A DNA stretch of 25,114 nt from Apostichopus californicus (GCA_020650975.1 JAIPMN010002866.1:1-25114), one strand, 5' to 3'; shown: positions 11,970 to 21,921, counted from the first letter of the stretch. Translations and numbers: made by a program. The notes: generated by a model from the letters alone, not told the origin.

Positions 11970-12221
11970 ACTGTAAATCTTACAGCTTTGTACGGTACCA
12001 CAGTAAAAACTGGATCGTGGTATAATTCGGTAGCATGTGCTATTAGGATTACAGTAAGAACTGAGGATATGTGTAATTCCAACAAATCCAGTTGTTTGGG
12101 ATTGTTGGAATTACAAATATCCTCAGTTCTTACTGTAAACTTAATAGCACATGCTAACGATTTATCAGATTTGTCAGCACGATCCAGTATTTACTGTTGT
12201 ACAAAACTTTAGATTTAGAGT
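11970..12221. mobile_element. Near-palindromic foldback element (MITE-like), full copy
   Basis: The left arm starts ACTGTAAATCT (11970) and the right arm ends AGATTTAGAGT (12221). The reverse complement of the right arm follows the left arm almost to the centre, matching in order GTACnnCAGTAAA, ACTGGATCGTG, TAGCATGTGCTATTA, TTACAGTAAGAACTGAGGAT and GTAATTCCAACAA. The arms are about 115-120 bp, with short indels and substitutions, around a small central loop at about 12092-12101. The left arm carries a small GGTAC duplication and the right arm an extra segment near CAGATTTGTCAG. It has no protein-coding capacity, so it would be non-autonomous. The sequence AGTTACT occurs at 11958-11964 and again at 12222-12228 and is a possible target-site duplication, but five bases separate the left copy from the apparent terminus. 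The open frame at 11988-12212 simply reads through the palindrome. The superfamily is unknown. A second, truncated copy at 17743 confirms it is a dispersed repeat. Confidence 0.85.
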
Positions 12222-12449
12222 AGTTACTGTAATCTCTGTGTGAATCGGCTGGAGCTAGTCAAAACAAAGGCAGATTTAAACGTGCATATTTACACAGATA
12301 GATTCTATATTTTTGTTTTGTTCTAAAACTGTCCATGAATGTTATGGGATACTATAAAATGAAATTAAAGGATTTTATTTTTATCTCCCAAATACAGACT
12401 CCGGGGAAACGTTTATTATAGGTAAGATGAATTCAATTTAACACATTCT
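12222..12449. other. Short spacer between inverted-repeat elements
   Basis: Contains GGCTGGAGCTAGTC at 12247-12260. It resembles AGCCGGAGCTAGCAC at 11919-11933, upstream of the foldback element. Otherwise featureless. Confidence 0.4.
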
Positions 12450-12552
12450 CTCTTTATGAAATAATACCATCGATTCCTGATAATTAAGTTCCGATGTATT
12501 AGCATATATTCAAGTTAAAATTTAATAAATTATTATCATTTCATAAAGAGTG
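12450..12552. repeat. Second inverted repeat, about 100 bp (small MITE candidate)
   Basis: CTCTTTATGAAATAATA at 12450-12466 recurs as its reverse complement within 12531-12550, with one mismatch in 17. The arms enclose about 65 bp of A+T-rich DNA. Outside the arms the flanks match only weakly (ACAC-type bases). It is shorter and simpler than the 11970 element and shares no sequence with it. No second copy is seen in the window, so mobility is unproven. Confidence 0.6.
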
Positions 12553-13759
12553 TATTCAGCAAAGCACATAAAGATACAGCTTAGTTACGATAATGTATTC
12601 ATTGTAATTTTGCAACAAGTATGTGTACCCATGCACATGCGCATCCTTTGAAGACATGCACATGAGATATGAAAATCATTTATGGAAACTATATCAATTC
12701 CTCCAAAAGGCTCCCACAGAACAATAAAAAAATGCATTTAATATAGTACCGTTTCGTAGGTGTGTTTATACAACGGAGTGCCAGCTGTAGCCACTTCGGT
12801 ATTTCAAACGCTATAACTATGTGTTAACCGAAACACTAAATTGTTCCATTTCACTTAAGTCTCTATAGTTTGCTTGAAAAGATGGTATTTCTTAATATGT
12901 GCAATAGGTCTAAATATATCTTACTTGTCCTTCATTTCACTCCCCTTCGTGAAAAACAAAAAACAACGAAATATCCCTTTTGAAACAAACGAATAAAAAA
13001 TTTAATAAAAAAGTTAAGAGGTACTTACAATTATGATAGGAAAAACACAATCTTTGGTTAAAAATGCGAAATTAGATTGGAAATTCAAACACATGCATTG
13101 AAGAAAATGTAATTAGCAATATTCCATTATCCTAGCCCTTGTAGTTTGAGTTGTTTGTCTTGAGGACACATCAATCACAACTCCTTATGATTTAATAATG
13201 AACGTTGCGATTCATAAAACCGAAAAAATGCCTTTTGTCGATTCCTTATAAAACATACTACGCTTACCTTACCTGTCAATCAAGAAATGGTAAGGCTGTA
13301 TTTTCTTTTGATACAGAATCAAGTATTCGGAAAGTTTTTACATATTAACAGGAGTCAAGCATAGATACAATGGCATTGATGCGGCTAACATATGTCAGAG
13401 CCACAGCGCAACTGTGGAAATATATCGGATTGAATGTCAGGCTCCAATGACATTGACATTGTGTCAATATTTGTGGCTGTGAAAATGCTTCTTTTTTTAT
13501 TAAATTTTAACTCCATCTGTATTTCATTTTTTAACCTTTTATAATACATGAAGCAAATGGCATAATCGAAAACATAATAACATAGAAAAGTGCATTTCTT
13601 ATTGATTTGGTGAATGGTGCATTTAATGCATGTTTGGACGTTGCCATTTATGTTCTTGAATGATGCGAATTTGCTTAAAGCAGAAACTCTAACTACATGA
13701 AACAATGAAAAATGAAAAAAATTAACACATGGTTATAAATGACCCCCGAGACTTACATT
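12553..13759. other. No gene recognised; minor repeats
   Basis: CATGCACATG occurs twice, at 12630-12639 and 12655-12664. CCTTACC/GGTAAGG at 13267-13295 is a 7-bp stem with a 15-base loop. The open frame on the minus strand at 13385-13705 (106 codons) has no recognisable family features. Confidence 0.5.
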
Positions 13760-13802
13760 GGGATATCATTTCATATCATTGTTATCATGGGATATCATTT
13801 TA
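13760..13802. repeat. Duplicated GGGATATCATTT block
   Basis: GGGATATCATTT starts at 13760 and again at 13789. Two further TATCAT words lie between the copies, giving a small cluster of four TATCAT motifs. It is probably a decayed simple duplication. Confidence 0.65.
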
Positions 13803-13865
13803 TTAGCTGCAATGATAATAATTGAACATAGATATCTCATATAACATTAAACGCATCAACAGCTG

Positions 13866-13899
13866 CCTTCCCCCCCCCCCACCCCGCACCCACCTTCCA
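13866..13899 (-). repeat. C11 run in C-rich tract (minus-strand G-quadruplex candidate)
   Basis: Eleven C (13870-13880) are followed by ACCCCGCACCCACC. The minus strand has G runs of 3, 4 and 11, enough for a possible quadruplex. The composition contrasts sharply with the surrounding A+T-rich DNA. Confidence 0.7.
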
Positions 13900-14216
13900 C
13901 TAGTTATACACCCTCTAATTCCTTCCCCTGTCTACCATTTCTGTAATACAAGATTTCTCCTAATAATACCATGATTCGAAGATATTTAAATTGTTGCCAT
14001 TCATTAGAAGACCGAGAGCTGCAAGTCGTCGTCCAAAGAACAACATCTCTGACTTTTTTCTAGAGCTTATAGGGCAACAAGTACACTACACTTACTGAGA
14101 ACTTAAGTTATCGATGCAGAATGCACTTGAGTACAATCACGCTGTGAACTCGCAGCTTTCAAATTGCCTTTATACAAAGTCTCGATTCTCCTCAACGTAC
14201 GACAATGCCGCCTTTC
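13900..14216. other. No gene recognised
   Basis: Mixed-composition sequence with no open frame or repeat that I can support. Confidence 0.4.
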
Positions 14217-14232
14217 TTGTTGTTGTTGTTGT
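14217..14232. repeat. (TTG)5 trinucleotide microsatellite
   Basis: Five perfect TTG units plus one T. An ordinary short tandem repeat. Confidence 0.85.
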
Positions 14233-14522
14233 AATATTAGTCTTACGCAGAGATATACCCTCAATGCACAACTACATTGACAATCTTTAAACTCGCTTTC
14301 CTTCCTGTCCCAGTTCCTGATGATTCGATGCGAGATATTTCAATTAAAAGTTTTTTTGATACACTCAATCAGTCTATATAGGCTATCACTCGCTATTGAA
14401 TGATATCTTTTGTTAATCTTTTACACCCCTAAAGGAGTTATAAATTGCTAAAAGGCCACTTGTACAATTCGAAAGCAGAGAACGTCGACACAATAACCGA
14501 TTAATACTGAATTGTTATAACA

Positions 14523-14550
14523 GTTTCGGTTTGTTTCGGTTTGTTTCGGT
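14523..14550. repeat. 10-bp tandem repeat, 2.8 units
   Basis: GTTTCGGTTT repeats perfectly at 14523 and 14533, with a third unit cut after GTTTCGGT at 14550. The absence of mismatches suggests a recent expansion. The 10-bp period is close to one DNA turn. Confidence 0.85.
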
Positions 14551-15510
14551 GACCAGAAGGAACTATATGACTATTATATATATATCTTATAACGAAAACA
14601 AATGTACTTAATGACAATGGCAAAGGTCATGTGTTTGCGTGCTATGAAAAGTTGTATGTTGAGTGTTTTTTATTCATATTATTTTTTTTTAACATGCTGA
14701 TTCTCAAATTACGACAACAGGAACTGCTGGAAGGCAAGTCATTAAATAAATGGGATTGGGGGGTGTTTTTAATGACGTTTCCGTAATAAAGTGGCTAAGC
14801 ACGATTAATTATCATATCAACTGGTAGTGAACTCCATTATGTATTAACCGAAATTTCGCGAGTGATATAAAAGCTGCTTTTGACGATAGAGGCTTAAAGA
14901 CAACTCTCTAATTTGGACATGAAACACTTGTTTCTATCTCCATTACAATTTCATTAAACCCTTGGGGTCTAACCGCAACCAAGTAGATAATGGCAGAAAA
15001 TTAGGGTAATATACCTATCAATTTGAAATTGATCGTATGTAGGTCCTCCTATATATACCCGAGGTCAAGAGTTGTCATACATACGTACTGTGGCGTACAG
15101 CTGTTTAGCATGACCAAGGCATGTGAAATTTACTTAATTAAACGCCTGCGGCGATAGATATTAAGTGCAAGGACTATAATCATTACTTCCAATTGTTATA
15201 TTCTAGTCATTAGCCAATCTCTGAATCAGTATATATGAACATATAGTATGATTATTATTTCTTTAAGACGGCGATGGATATGAATAACGGTTAACTGTAG
15301 ACCTCTACATAATGTTCAAATAGTGTTGCTTGTTGACCCCAAATTTCACCGCCAGCATGTTGGCGACCATCCCGTGGAGGATGTTGCGGCATGGGGAAAG
15401 TGTCTTTTGGTGGTATTCCCTCCCCTAGCGAATTGTTATATGATTAACTGGGTGCTTTTCCACAAAATCTTGGTTTAATTTGCAAATACTTAAGTCATAT
15501 ATGTTCAAAT
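14551..15510. other. No gene recognised
   Basis: A TATATATATA cluster at about 14574-14584 and a T8-rich segment near 14680. No credible open frame and no clear repeat copy. Confidence 0.45.
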
Positions 15511-15523
15511 CCCCCCCCCCCCC
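15511..15523 (-). repeat. C13 homopolymer
   Basis: Thirteen consecutive C between AAAT and ACAAAATATA. Unlike the tracts at 614 and 13870 it has no neighbouring C runs. A quadruplex would have to form within the single G13 of the minus strand. Confidence 0.85.
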
Positions 15524-15933
15524 ACAAAATATATCGGTAATTTCTTTTTGTCATCCGAATTTCCTTGCAACGGTCAAAAATAGGTTTGTTGACGACCCAA
15601 AAGATTGGGGAGGGTAAGCAATACTCCACACGTTCTTGTGGACGCATTACAATATAAATGCATATTTCAATAGATCGTAGTAACTATTCTTTTAATTCTT
15701 AACTTTCTTAAAATTGTTGGGCAGGAATTTTGCTATTTAACATGCTCTGATTGATGCTTCCGGAGTATGTCGTTAAGAACATATGCCTCTATTGGTTATC
15801 TGTTCTTAAACATGCAGAACGAAAGTAATACCACACACAGTTTTACATGATAAATGATTATACACTATCTGCATACCAATTTTTAGTTTAGCATTTCCAG
15901 ACAATTTCTATATCTATCAAGCAAATATTTGAT

Positions 15934-16565
15934 TTGACTATTTTGGCAACAGGTCGGGGCTGGTCAAATGTTTTATCTAAAATTAGCCCACCTCTTTTTT
16001 ATGGGCGGATATTAAATAATTATGGAAATTATGAAAAGGAAAGTGGGAGGAAAAAAGGAGGAAAGTCGTCCATTGCCGTCCCAAACAATGTTCTTGTGTT
16101 TCATTTATCAAAGTCGTGCCAAACTTGGTTATACCGTTGCTTTGACCAATAAATGAAAGCCATATTTTCAATCAACGCAGATTATGGAATCAGATGAGAA
16201 GATTGAACTTGGCAACGATATATCAATATCTTTATATCTTAACTATTAAGTTGGCCAGGTCGTATAGACGCTCCGTTTGGCAAGTCGGCGCCAATTTCGT
16301 TTCCGCTGTGATTAAATATGCTTACCGTTGTTTGCAACAGGGGACATTAACAATACATGCGCCTTTTGTAATATCGACCTGTTTCTTTTTTGGCTTTAAT
16401 AAAGGGTCAGTCTTTGCGAAAATCAAAAGGTTACAGACTTTTGTAGTTCGGTGGTCTCGTCCCTTTGTGACATATGAAAGAGGCCCGTGTGTAATAAGAG
16501 GCGAAACTACGCTATTTTGGTCAGAAGTAGTAAAGGTTTTGCCAGGATTGTTTATAGTCCTCTGA
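15934..16565. promoter_or_regulatory. Possible cis-regulatory or conserved non-coding block
   Basis: This stretch has fewer stops than its surroundings. Frames are open on both strands at 15934-16171, and on the plus strand at 16194-16565 (123 codons). I recognise no protein family in any of them. It also concentrates words resembling developmental factor sites: TATCAAAG (TCF/LEF-like), AACAATG (Sox-like), TAATTATG and AAATTATG (homeodomain/POU-like), GACCAATAAAT (CCAAT or Hox-like) and TGGGCGG (GC-box-like). Such words occur by chance in A+T-rich DNA, so this is a weak inference from clustering and composition. An unrecognised coding exon is the alternative. Confidence 0.2.
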
Positions 16566-17742
16566 GATGTGCTTCCATATCACGTCATCACAATTTACCA
16601 GAACTAATCGACTAAATTGTCTATCTTGTTAACAAATCCTCTTTTACAATGATCAATCGAGGTTGACCTACATGATATGAAGTTGCATCGGTGAATAAGA
16701 AAGACATGGCGAGTTGTAATGGAAATTTTTGAAGGGCACGTGGTAAGGTATTACCATAGTATAGTAAATACGGTATATAGAAAGAATAAATTGAACTCGA
16801 AATTGAAGAGAAAGTTGTGTTCAATTTGCTACAAAATAAAAGGAAGGGGGAAAAAAGGAAAACAATTTCAGCCATCCCATTTGTCTTATATTCTTTTAAA
16901 AGGAAAGTTCTTTTCATATGAACATTCCATCTGAAACGTTAAACTGTTCTCCTTCGTTTTATAAAAGGAAGTTCATCCGTATATTCCTGAAGCAAAGCAC
17001 AGAGCATTTAAAACATTCATAGCCGTATCAGACGGCTTGTTAAAGTGTATTGCAACCTAGCAAGCGTGTCCACTTAATTACAAGGATGCCGGACAGTTCT
17101 GCATCAATTTCGGCGGGAAATTGCCTATTGCCTTCTCCCAAAAAACAAAATTGAGCCCGTAGGCCCACGTTTAATAATCTTTACAATCGTCGATTTAAGA
17201 GTAAGGCAATATATATGTACAACAGGAGGATATATTCCACATCACATACCCTTTAAATCAAGAGTCATTCAAATGCATGTACGATAGTTCCCAATGTAAA
17301 ACGGATTAACTCGAAACAAAGAGGAATTCCCAAATTCCGGTTGTGTACAAAGTTTAGGCTTTAGAAATCGCTTTGAATCGTGTAACTTAAGATTTGATAG
17401 GGAAATTAGAACATTGCCCCAAGTGTTCCAAGTTCCATTATGTTGTATCCTTTATGTTGTATTCTTTATCGGAACGCTTAACAACTTCCAAAGTGAGTAC
17501 TTGGTTTTGGGGACAATAATTAAAACTTGATGCCTGAAGTAGTGTTCTTAGATTTACCTTTTAACGCACCTGGAAATTTCATCTTTTACTATAATAAAGA
17601 ACTTTAATAAATGGAAATAATGGTAATGATATCTGACTGAGCCTAAAATGAACATGTTGCTGTTCAGGAAAACATCACACTCAAGTGATTGAAACGATTT
17701 TCTGGGAAGTTACCATATTAAGCCACCCGATACAACAACTAT
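16566..17742. other. No gene recognised; minor duplication
   Basis: A purine-rich plus-strand segment at about 16835-16865 makes opposed open frames at 16621-16934, which I treat as chance. The word TATGTTGTAT is tandemly duplicated with period 14 near 17439-17464. Confidence 0.45.
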
Positions 17743-17894
17743 ACTGTAAATCTTAAACGTTTTGTACCACAGTAAAAACTGGATCGTGCTGATAAATCGA
17801 TAGCATGTGCATATATTAGCATTACAGTAAGAACTGAGAATATATGTCATCCCAGCAAATCCGGTTTGATGCATTTCTTGGGATTACACATATC
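17743..17894. mobile_element. Truncated second copy of the foldback element
   Basis: It starts at ACTGTAAATCTTA, exactly where the full copy at 11970 starts, with unrelated sequence before it. It then follows the left arm: CACAGTAAAAACTGGATCGTG, TAGCATGTGC, ATTACAGTAAGAACTGAG and the central CAAATCC region. It carries an ATATA insertion after TAGCATGTGC, a longer loop, and only the start of the right arm (GGGATTACACATATC). Similarity stops at about 17894, so nearly 100 bp of the right arm are missing. Its segment GTGCTGATAAATCGATAGC matches the right arm of the full copy better than that copy's own left arm. The ancestor was therefore probably a more perfect palindrome. It is non-coding and the remnant probably cannot move. 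Confidence 0.85.
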
Positions 17895-18926
17895 GACACA
17901 TAGACTGTCAGAACAAGTGAAAAGTTAGGTTCATATAGGTAACCTTGCCTCTTGCTTAACATTCGCTAAGCAAAACCTTTGCTCCTAATCCACCAAATTA
18001 AGTAGATTAAGGTCTTCAGTATTCGTCCCACATTTTATTCATGCTAAAATAGCTAAATGTTTCAAAAACAAATCTCTTGGAGGTCCTGGCACAATTATTT
18101 CAAGACATTGGTGAATGTTCAATAAGATAAATGAAACGTGTCATCGAGACAAAACGTCTTGACAGTGACAAGATAATGCTTCATAAACTTGAGAATAAGT
18201 GTCCATTATTTTACGTTTCTAGCATAATTTAGTGGCAATACTGATAACATTTCATGAACCAATACTAATCTAGTCTGGGAATGTTCGTGACAACCCATTT
18301 ATACAGTTAATACAAAGCTTCCATATATGAAGGCATTATTCATACGACATCAGTAACGTGAGAGGTAATATCAAGACAATTGCTTACATGAGGAATATCT
18401 TAACATCGTTTTGCGGGTGACATTTATAAACGCATTTCTATTTCGCTGGAATTCCTTGAGAATTTGTTTTCTAAGAATTATGCTGATAAGAGTGTGTTTG
18501 CCGTTACCGCATTCTTCAAGCAAACAACATCTTCTGCAGTTTGCAAAGGTCAAAAGTCCACAACTATAAGAACAAAAATTCACGTGTCAGCATCGTTTTC
18601 CAGTTGACAACCTAATTATCAGAGTGCTATAGATTCAATTATTTTTGTCTATAGCAGTAAAATTACTAAATGCTGATTGCTGAAACTATTTCTTGACCTG
18701 AAGACTTCAATAAAGGTGACGGTGTGTTTTTAAATATGTCATTGTGAAGCGATAGGTCAACTTTTTATAAACTGAATGTAAATTAGATCATAAAACCATG
18801 CATCAGTTACAATGTGCGCTGTAAACACGTTACAAAATTTTGAGAAATTTTTAAACAAAGACAAATTTGATCATATAGTTGTTCATACAGATGTAGATAT
18901 ATAAACCAAAGTAAGCAGTAGACCCT
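17895..18926. other. No gene recognised
   Basis: A+T-rich unique-looking DNA. The open frame on the minus strand at 18371-18583 is short and unrecognised. Confidence 0.45.
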
Positions 18927-19322
18927 AACAAAGTTACACACGTTGTGTATAAATTTACAAAACCGCGCGGCTGTGTACATGCACATAGCAAACGTTATCT
19001 AGCAACAAAACGTTGTGTAAAAAAGTTAAGTAACTATAGTGTAAAATCTACACAATGCCTGTGTAAATATGCACATCGTTACTTGTTGGAATATTAACAC
19101 AATAATTGTGTAAATATCTACCAAACGCCTGTGTTATAGTGACACTACTGTGTTCATTAACTAACACAACAATTGTGTACAATCTACCAAAGGTCTGCGT
19201 AAGAATGACAATTTGTTTTCTATAACTAACACACCAGTTGTGTAAAATATAGGAATGCCTGTGTAAGAATGACACAATAATTGTGTCAAATTGGCTATTG
19301 ACTGTGTAATGATGACACAAAT
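18927..19322. repeat. Degenerate ~65-bp tandem array of ACACAA/TTGTGT palindromes
   Basis: The clearest units start TAACACA at 19095, 19162 and 19227 (periods 67 and 65). A weaker unit starts at about 19030, again 65 bp earlier, and eroded ones flank it on both sides. Each clear unit begins with an imperfect palindrome: ACACAATAATTGTGT (19097-19111), ACACAACAATTGTGT (19164-19178) and ACACACCAGTTGTGT (19229-19243). A perfect 17-base version, GACACAATAATTGTGTC, lies at 19271-19287. After the palindrome comes AAAATCTACCAAACGCC, then CTGTGTAAGAATGACAC. Earlier palindromes include TACACACGTTGTGTA (18935-18949) and TACACAATGCCTGTGTA (19049-19065). The open frame on the minus strand at 19048-19374 arises from the repeat and is not considered a gene. 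The array could be an old minisatellite, transposon subterminal repeats or a protein-binding array. Confidence 0.8.
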
Positions 19323-20892
19323 TTATATCAATATGTATAGCATTGCCTGGCGCCATCTTTGGAAAGCATGACATAACAGATGTTTAGGAAACAAGGACGA
19401 AGCTGAGGTGTAAAATCTGTGGAGATGAATATGCATTAAAATACCTAGTTGAAAAGGACATCAAGAAGAATTTTGTCCAACCACCTCACATCTTATGTAA
19501 TTCTTAATCACAAAAACAACCACAATTTTTCATAATTTAACAATTTTAAAGCCAAAATATAGATTCTGATTATCTGGAATACAACAACTACTGAAAATGA
19601 TGAAAAGTAGTCATTTAATACTAAAATACGATAGGAAGCTGAATACACTGTGTCACACTGCCACCAATCCCATCCCTTTAGGACATTATATACACCAAAC
19701 ACTTGGAAGTAGCACAGATTGACATATAACAATGGACAACAGACCCGCAATAAAATAGCTATGTAATATGTATAGTTAATCGATATTACAGTAGATGTAG
19801 TAACAATATAAATAACAATAATAAAATGTGACGATAATGATGATTTACTTATAACTGGCAAAATTGGCGAGAAAGACCTCCAACTTAACATATTTTGGTC
19901 GGTAGGAGAGATGTGACAATAAAAATACTACTTTCAGTTCTTCTATTAAACCTTGAAAACAAACCTTGTAAAAATTTCATTGCATTTGTAAAGACTAGTG
20001 CACACTCATGTTAAGTGTAAAATGCGGCATTTAAATACCTAGCATATAATTAAGCCCTTATTAACTATCACATACGAAAAGAAGAAAAGTTAACTGAGCA
20101 AAACGCGGACCTCACAGCAAACATTTCAAATTGATTTCATCACATTCTCCCACAATACTGATACCTTATGAATCTGTATTGGCATCATCTACATTCATCC
20201 GTTTTCATCGATCAGTTATGGTTTGAGTGTGCATTATGTGTGTACATATTTGTGATCAAGTCCAAATTTTACACTAAAAATAGCCCACATTAAATCTCAT
20301 TGAATACTATTTATAGGTACAGGCCCGAGAGTGTTTACAAACTACTTTAACTCATATACACTTCAATATTTATACTAATTTTAGGTCTACATAAGACAAA
20401 TACACGTACCAACCATCATCAAGGGTTCCCGAACCCTGGCTGAAAAATGATTCCAAGAGTCTAAGAGCAATCTAAAGTTCACTTTTGTTGGCCCCAGGCT
20501 ATGTAAAATTCCATGTCTGGGTTTTTGTGTGTGCAAATCTAAAAATTTCCATGTTTTTCTATGACCGCGGGAACCTAGATCATCAGTTTAAAGATAAGAG
20601 CTGGTTATTAACGCAGCAATCATTGTACAATTCTAATTTGATAAAGACTGAAAAGACACATAAAGTCACATGGTATGCACAAATGACATTTACAACAGTC
20701 TCAGCAAAACCACTCAAGACCATTTTTTGCCTGTTAATTACTTTTAAATGACTGCAATGTATGGTGAGACTCTCGTCGAGGTAATTGACAATTCTATTGA
20801 ACTATAGAATAACTAGCTTAGTCCTTACTTTGATCACAGTTATCAGGGAGAGTACTAATGAAGTTCATTCCGACTGCTAGGAAGCTTGTTAA
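19323..20892. other. No secure gene; several unrecognised open frames
   Basis: A minus-strand frame at 19508-19891 (127 codons) is almost wholly hydrophobic and A+T-driven. A plus-strand frame at 20485-20751 (88 codons) has no known motif. A plus-strand run ending at 19507 contains CKICGD before a stop and is too short to interpret. AGGGTTC-CC-GAACCCT at 20422-20437 is a compact inverted repeat. Confidence 0.45.
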
Positions 20893-21731
20893 AACAAATC
20901 TACCACAGATTTACATGCTGACGAGTACTCAACATTAAAAAACACAGAAAGCTTTGAAAACGAGCATAAACTGCACCAATCACACTATTATGGAGAACAG
21001 CAACTTCTCTCCACAATGTTATCTGTGATGGCGCTAGCATATCACCTAACACAACAAGGTCGCATGGTTGGTTCCCTTCTGCTTTATTTCCCGATGCCTG
21101 AAGGTAATGTGGCAAGTTTGTTCCAAGTCTGCAAGTGGGAGAAAGGAACATTATATTTGTAAAATGCTAAACCAGAAAGCAAAATATGCATGAAATAGTT
21201 TCAATGCCATTGTATGTTTTAATCAGTCTGTGAATCATAGTCTAAATTTGCATTAGTCATTTACAGTAGGCAATTTACAATACTATATTTATAGTACTAT
21301 ATTTTTATACTATATTTTGCTTATTAATTACTACACATGTCATGAGAGTAGCAGAGATCATGTACTCATTATGGAAAACATATGTACCAAGTATATGACA
21401 TGAATTCACTTAGTTGAAATAGCATGTTTCAAAACATTTTTTTTTACTGCAAACTTTCTAGACACTTCCAGTGATGTATATTAATGAGATTAAATTTATT
21501 GATAATATGATCATGAATCTACCACCAACTGATCATACCATGCATGAAGATATCATTTTGTTGCCAAATTATAAATATTTTAGCACCACCAACTCATTAA
21601 TATACATATCGGAACCAATAGAACCCATGTGCTCAGTATGGCTGATATATATTCCAAGTATGACATCTGTCCAACTTGTCATTGGTCTTGTTATTGGTGC
21701 TTACATTTGTAGTTATCTTCAGAAGTAATCA
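20893..21731 (+). CDS. Weak candidate: two exons of an unrecognised gene
   Basis: I do not recognise this protein. On the plus strand the frame is open from 20893 to a stop near 21161. Its residues have a protein-like mix, including HYYGEQQLLSTMLSVMALAY. A possible acceptor (CTACCACAG) ends at 20908, and a strong donor, AAG|GTAATG, follows 21103. After a 368-bp interval, an acceptor with a long T tract (ending CACTTCCAG at 21471) leads into a second open frame. That frame is in phase with the first and runs to a stop at 21726-21731. It ends in a hydrophobic stretch, SVQLVIGLVIGAYICSYLQK, that could be membrane-spanning. Against this, the minus strand is also open over 20900-21151, with its own good acceptor (TTCTCCCACTTGCAG), so the coding strand is ambiguous. 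No upstream exon or promoter was found. Chance remains the main alternative. Confidence 0.2.
21281..21318. repeat. Three TACTATATTT words, period 13-14
   Basis: TACTATATTT starts at 21281, a variant at 21295 and a third copy at 21308. It is a small A+T tandem repeat, inside the intron if the candidate exons are real. Confidence 0.7.
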
Positions 21732-21921
21732 ATATATTTTCTGCAAAGTTTTCAAAATTCTCCCGTCAGTTAATTAAATTAGAGTTTAAAAATTGATTTA
21801 AAAAAAAAAATTATAGCTATTTTCAATCATTATTCAACAAGGTTCTTGCTTTATATTCTTTGGACGCCCGAGCTACATAGTTCTTGTGTTCCTGTAACGC
21901 AATTGATGTGTAGTTGAGAAC
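21732..21921. other. A+T-rich spacer
   Basis: Contains an A11 run near 21800 and nothing else that I can support. Confidence 0.5.

Noticed and set aside
16194-16565. 123-codon plus-strand open frame as a gene
   Set aside because: No recognisable domain, signal or splice context. It is kept only as part of a weak regulatory or conserved-block suggestion.
19048-19374. 108-codon minus-strand frame with repeated peptide segments
   Set aside because: The repetition comes from the DNA tandem array, whose units are 65-67 bp. Neither the palindromes nor the indels respect a reading frame.
19403-19507. Short plus-strand run containing CKICGD, suggestive of a nuclear-receptor zinc finger
   Set aside because: The residues that should follow (second cysteine pair, P-box) are absent and a stop comes after about 35 codons. 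The resemblance is a chance six-residue match.
19508-19891. 127-codon minus-strand hydrophobic frame resembling a membrane protein
   Set aside because: Its Ile/Val/Leu/Tyr richness is what A+T-rich DNA yields by chance. No family motif or flanking gene signals are seen.
19998-20275. Possible inverted repeat using TGCACACTCA and AGTGTAAAAT words
   Set aside because: The two word pairs occur in an order that cannot form a nested hairpin, so they are probably coincidental.
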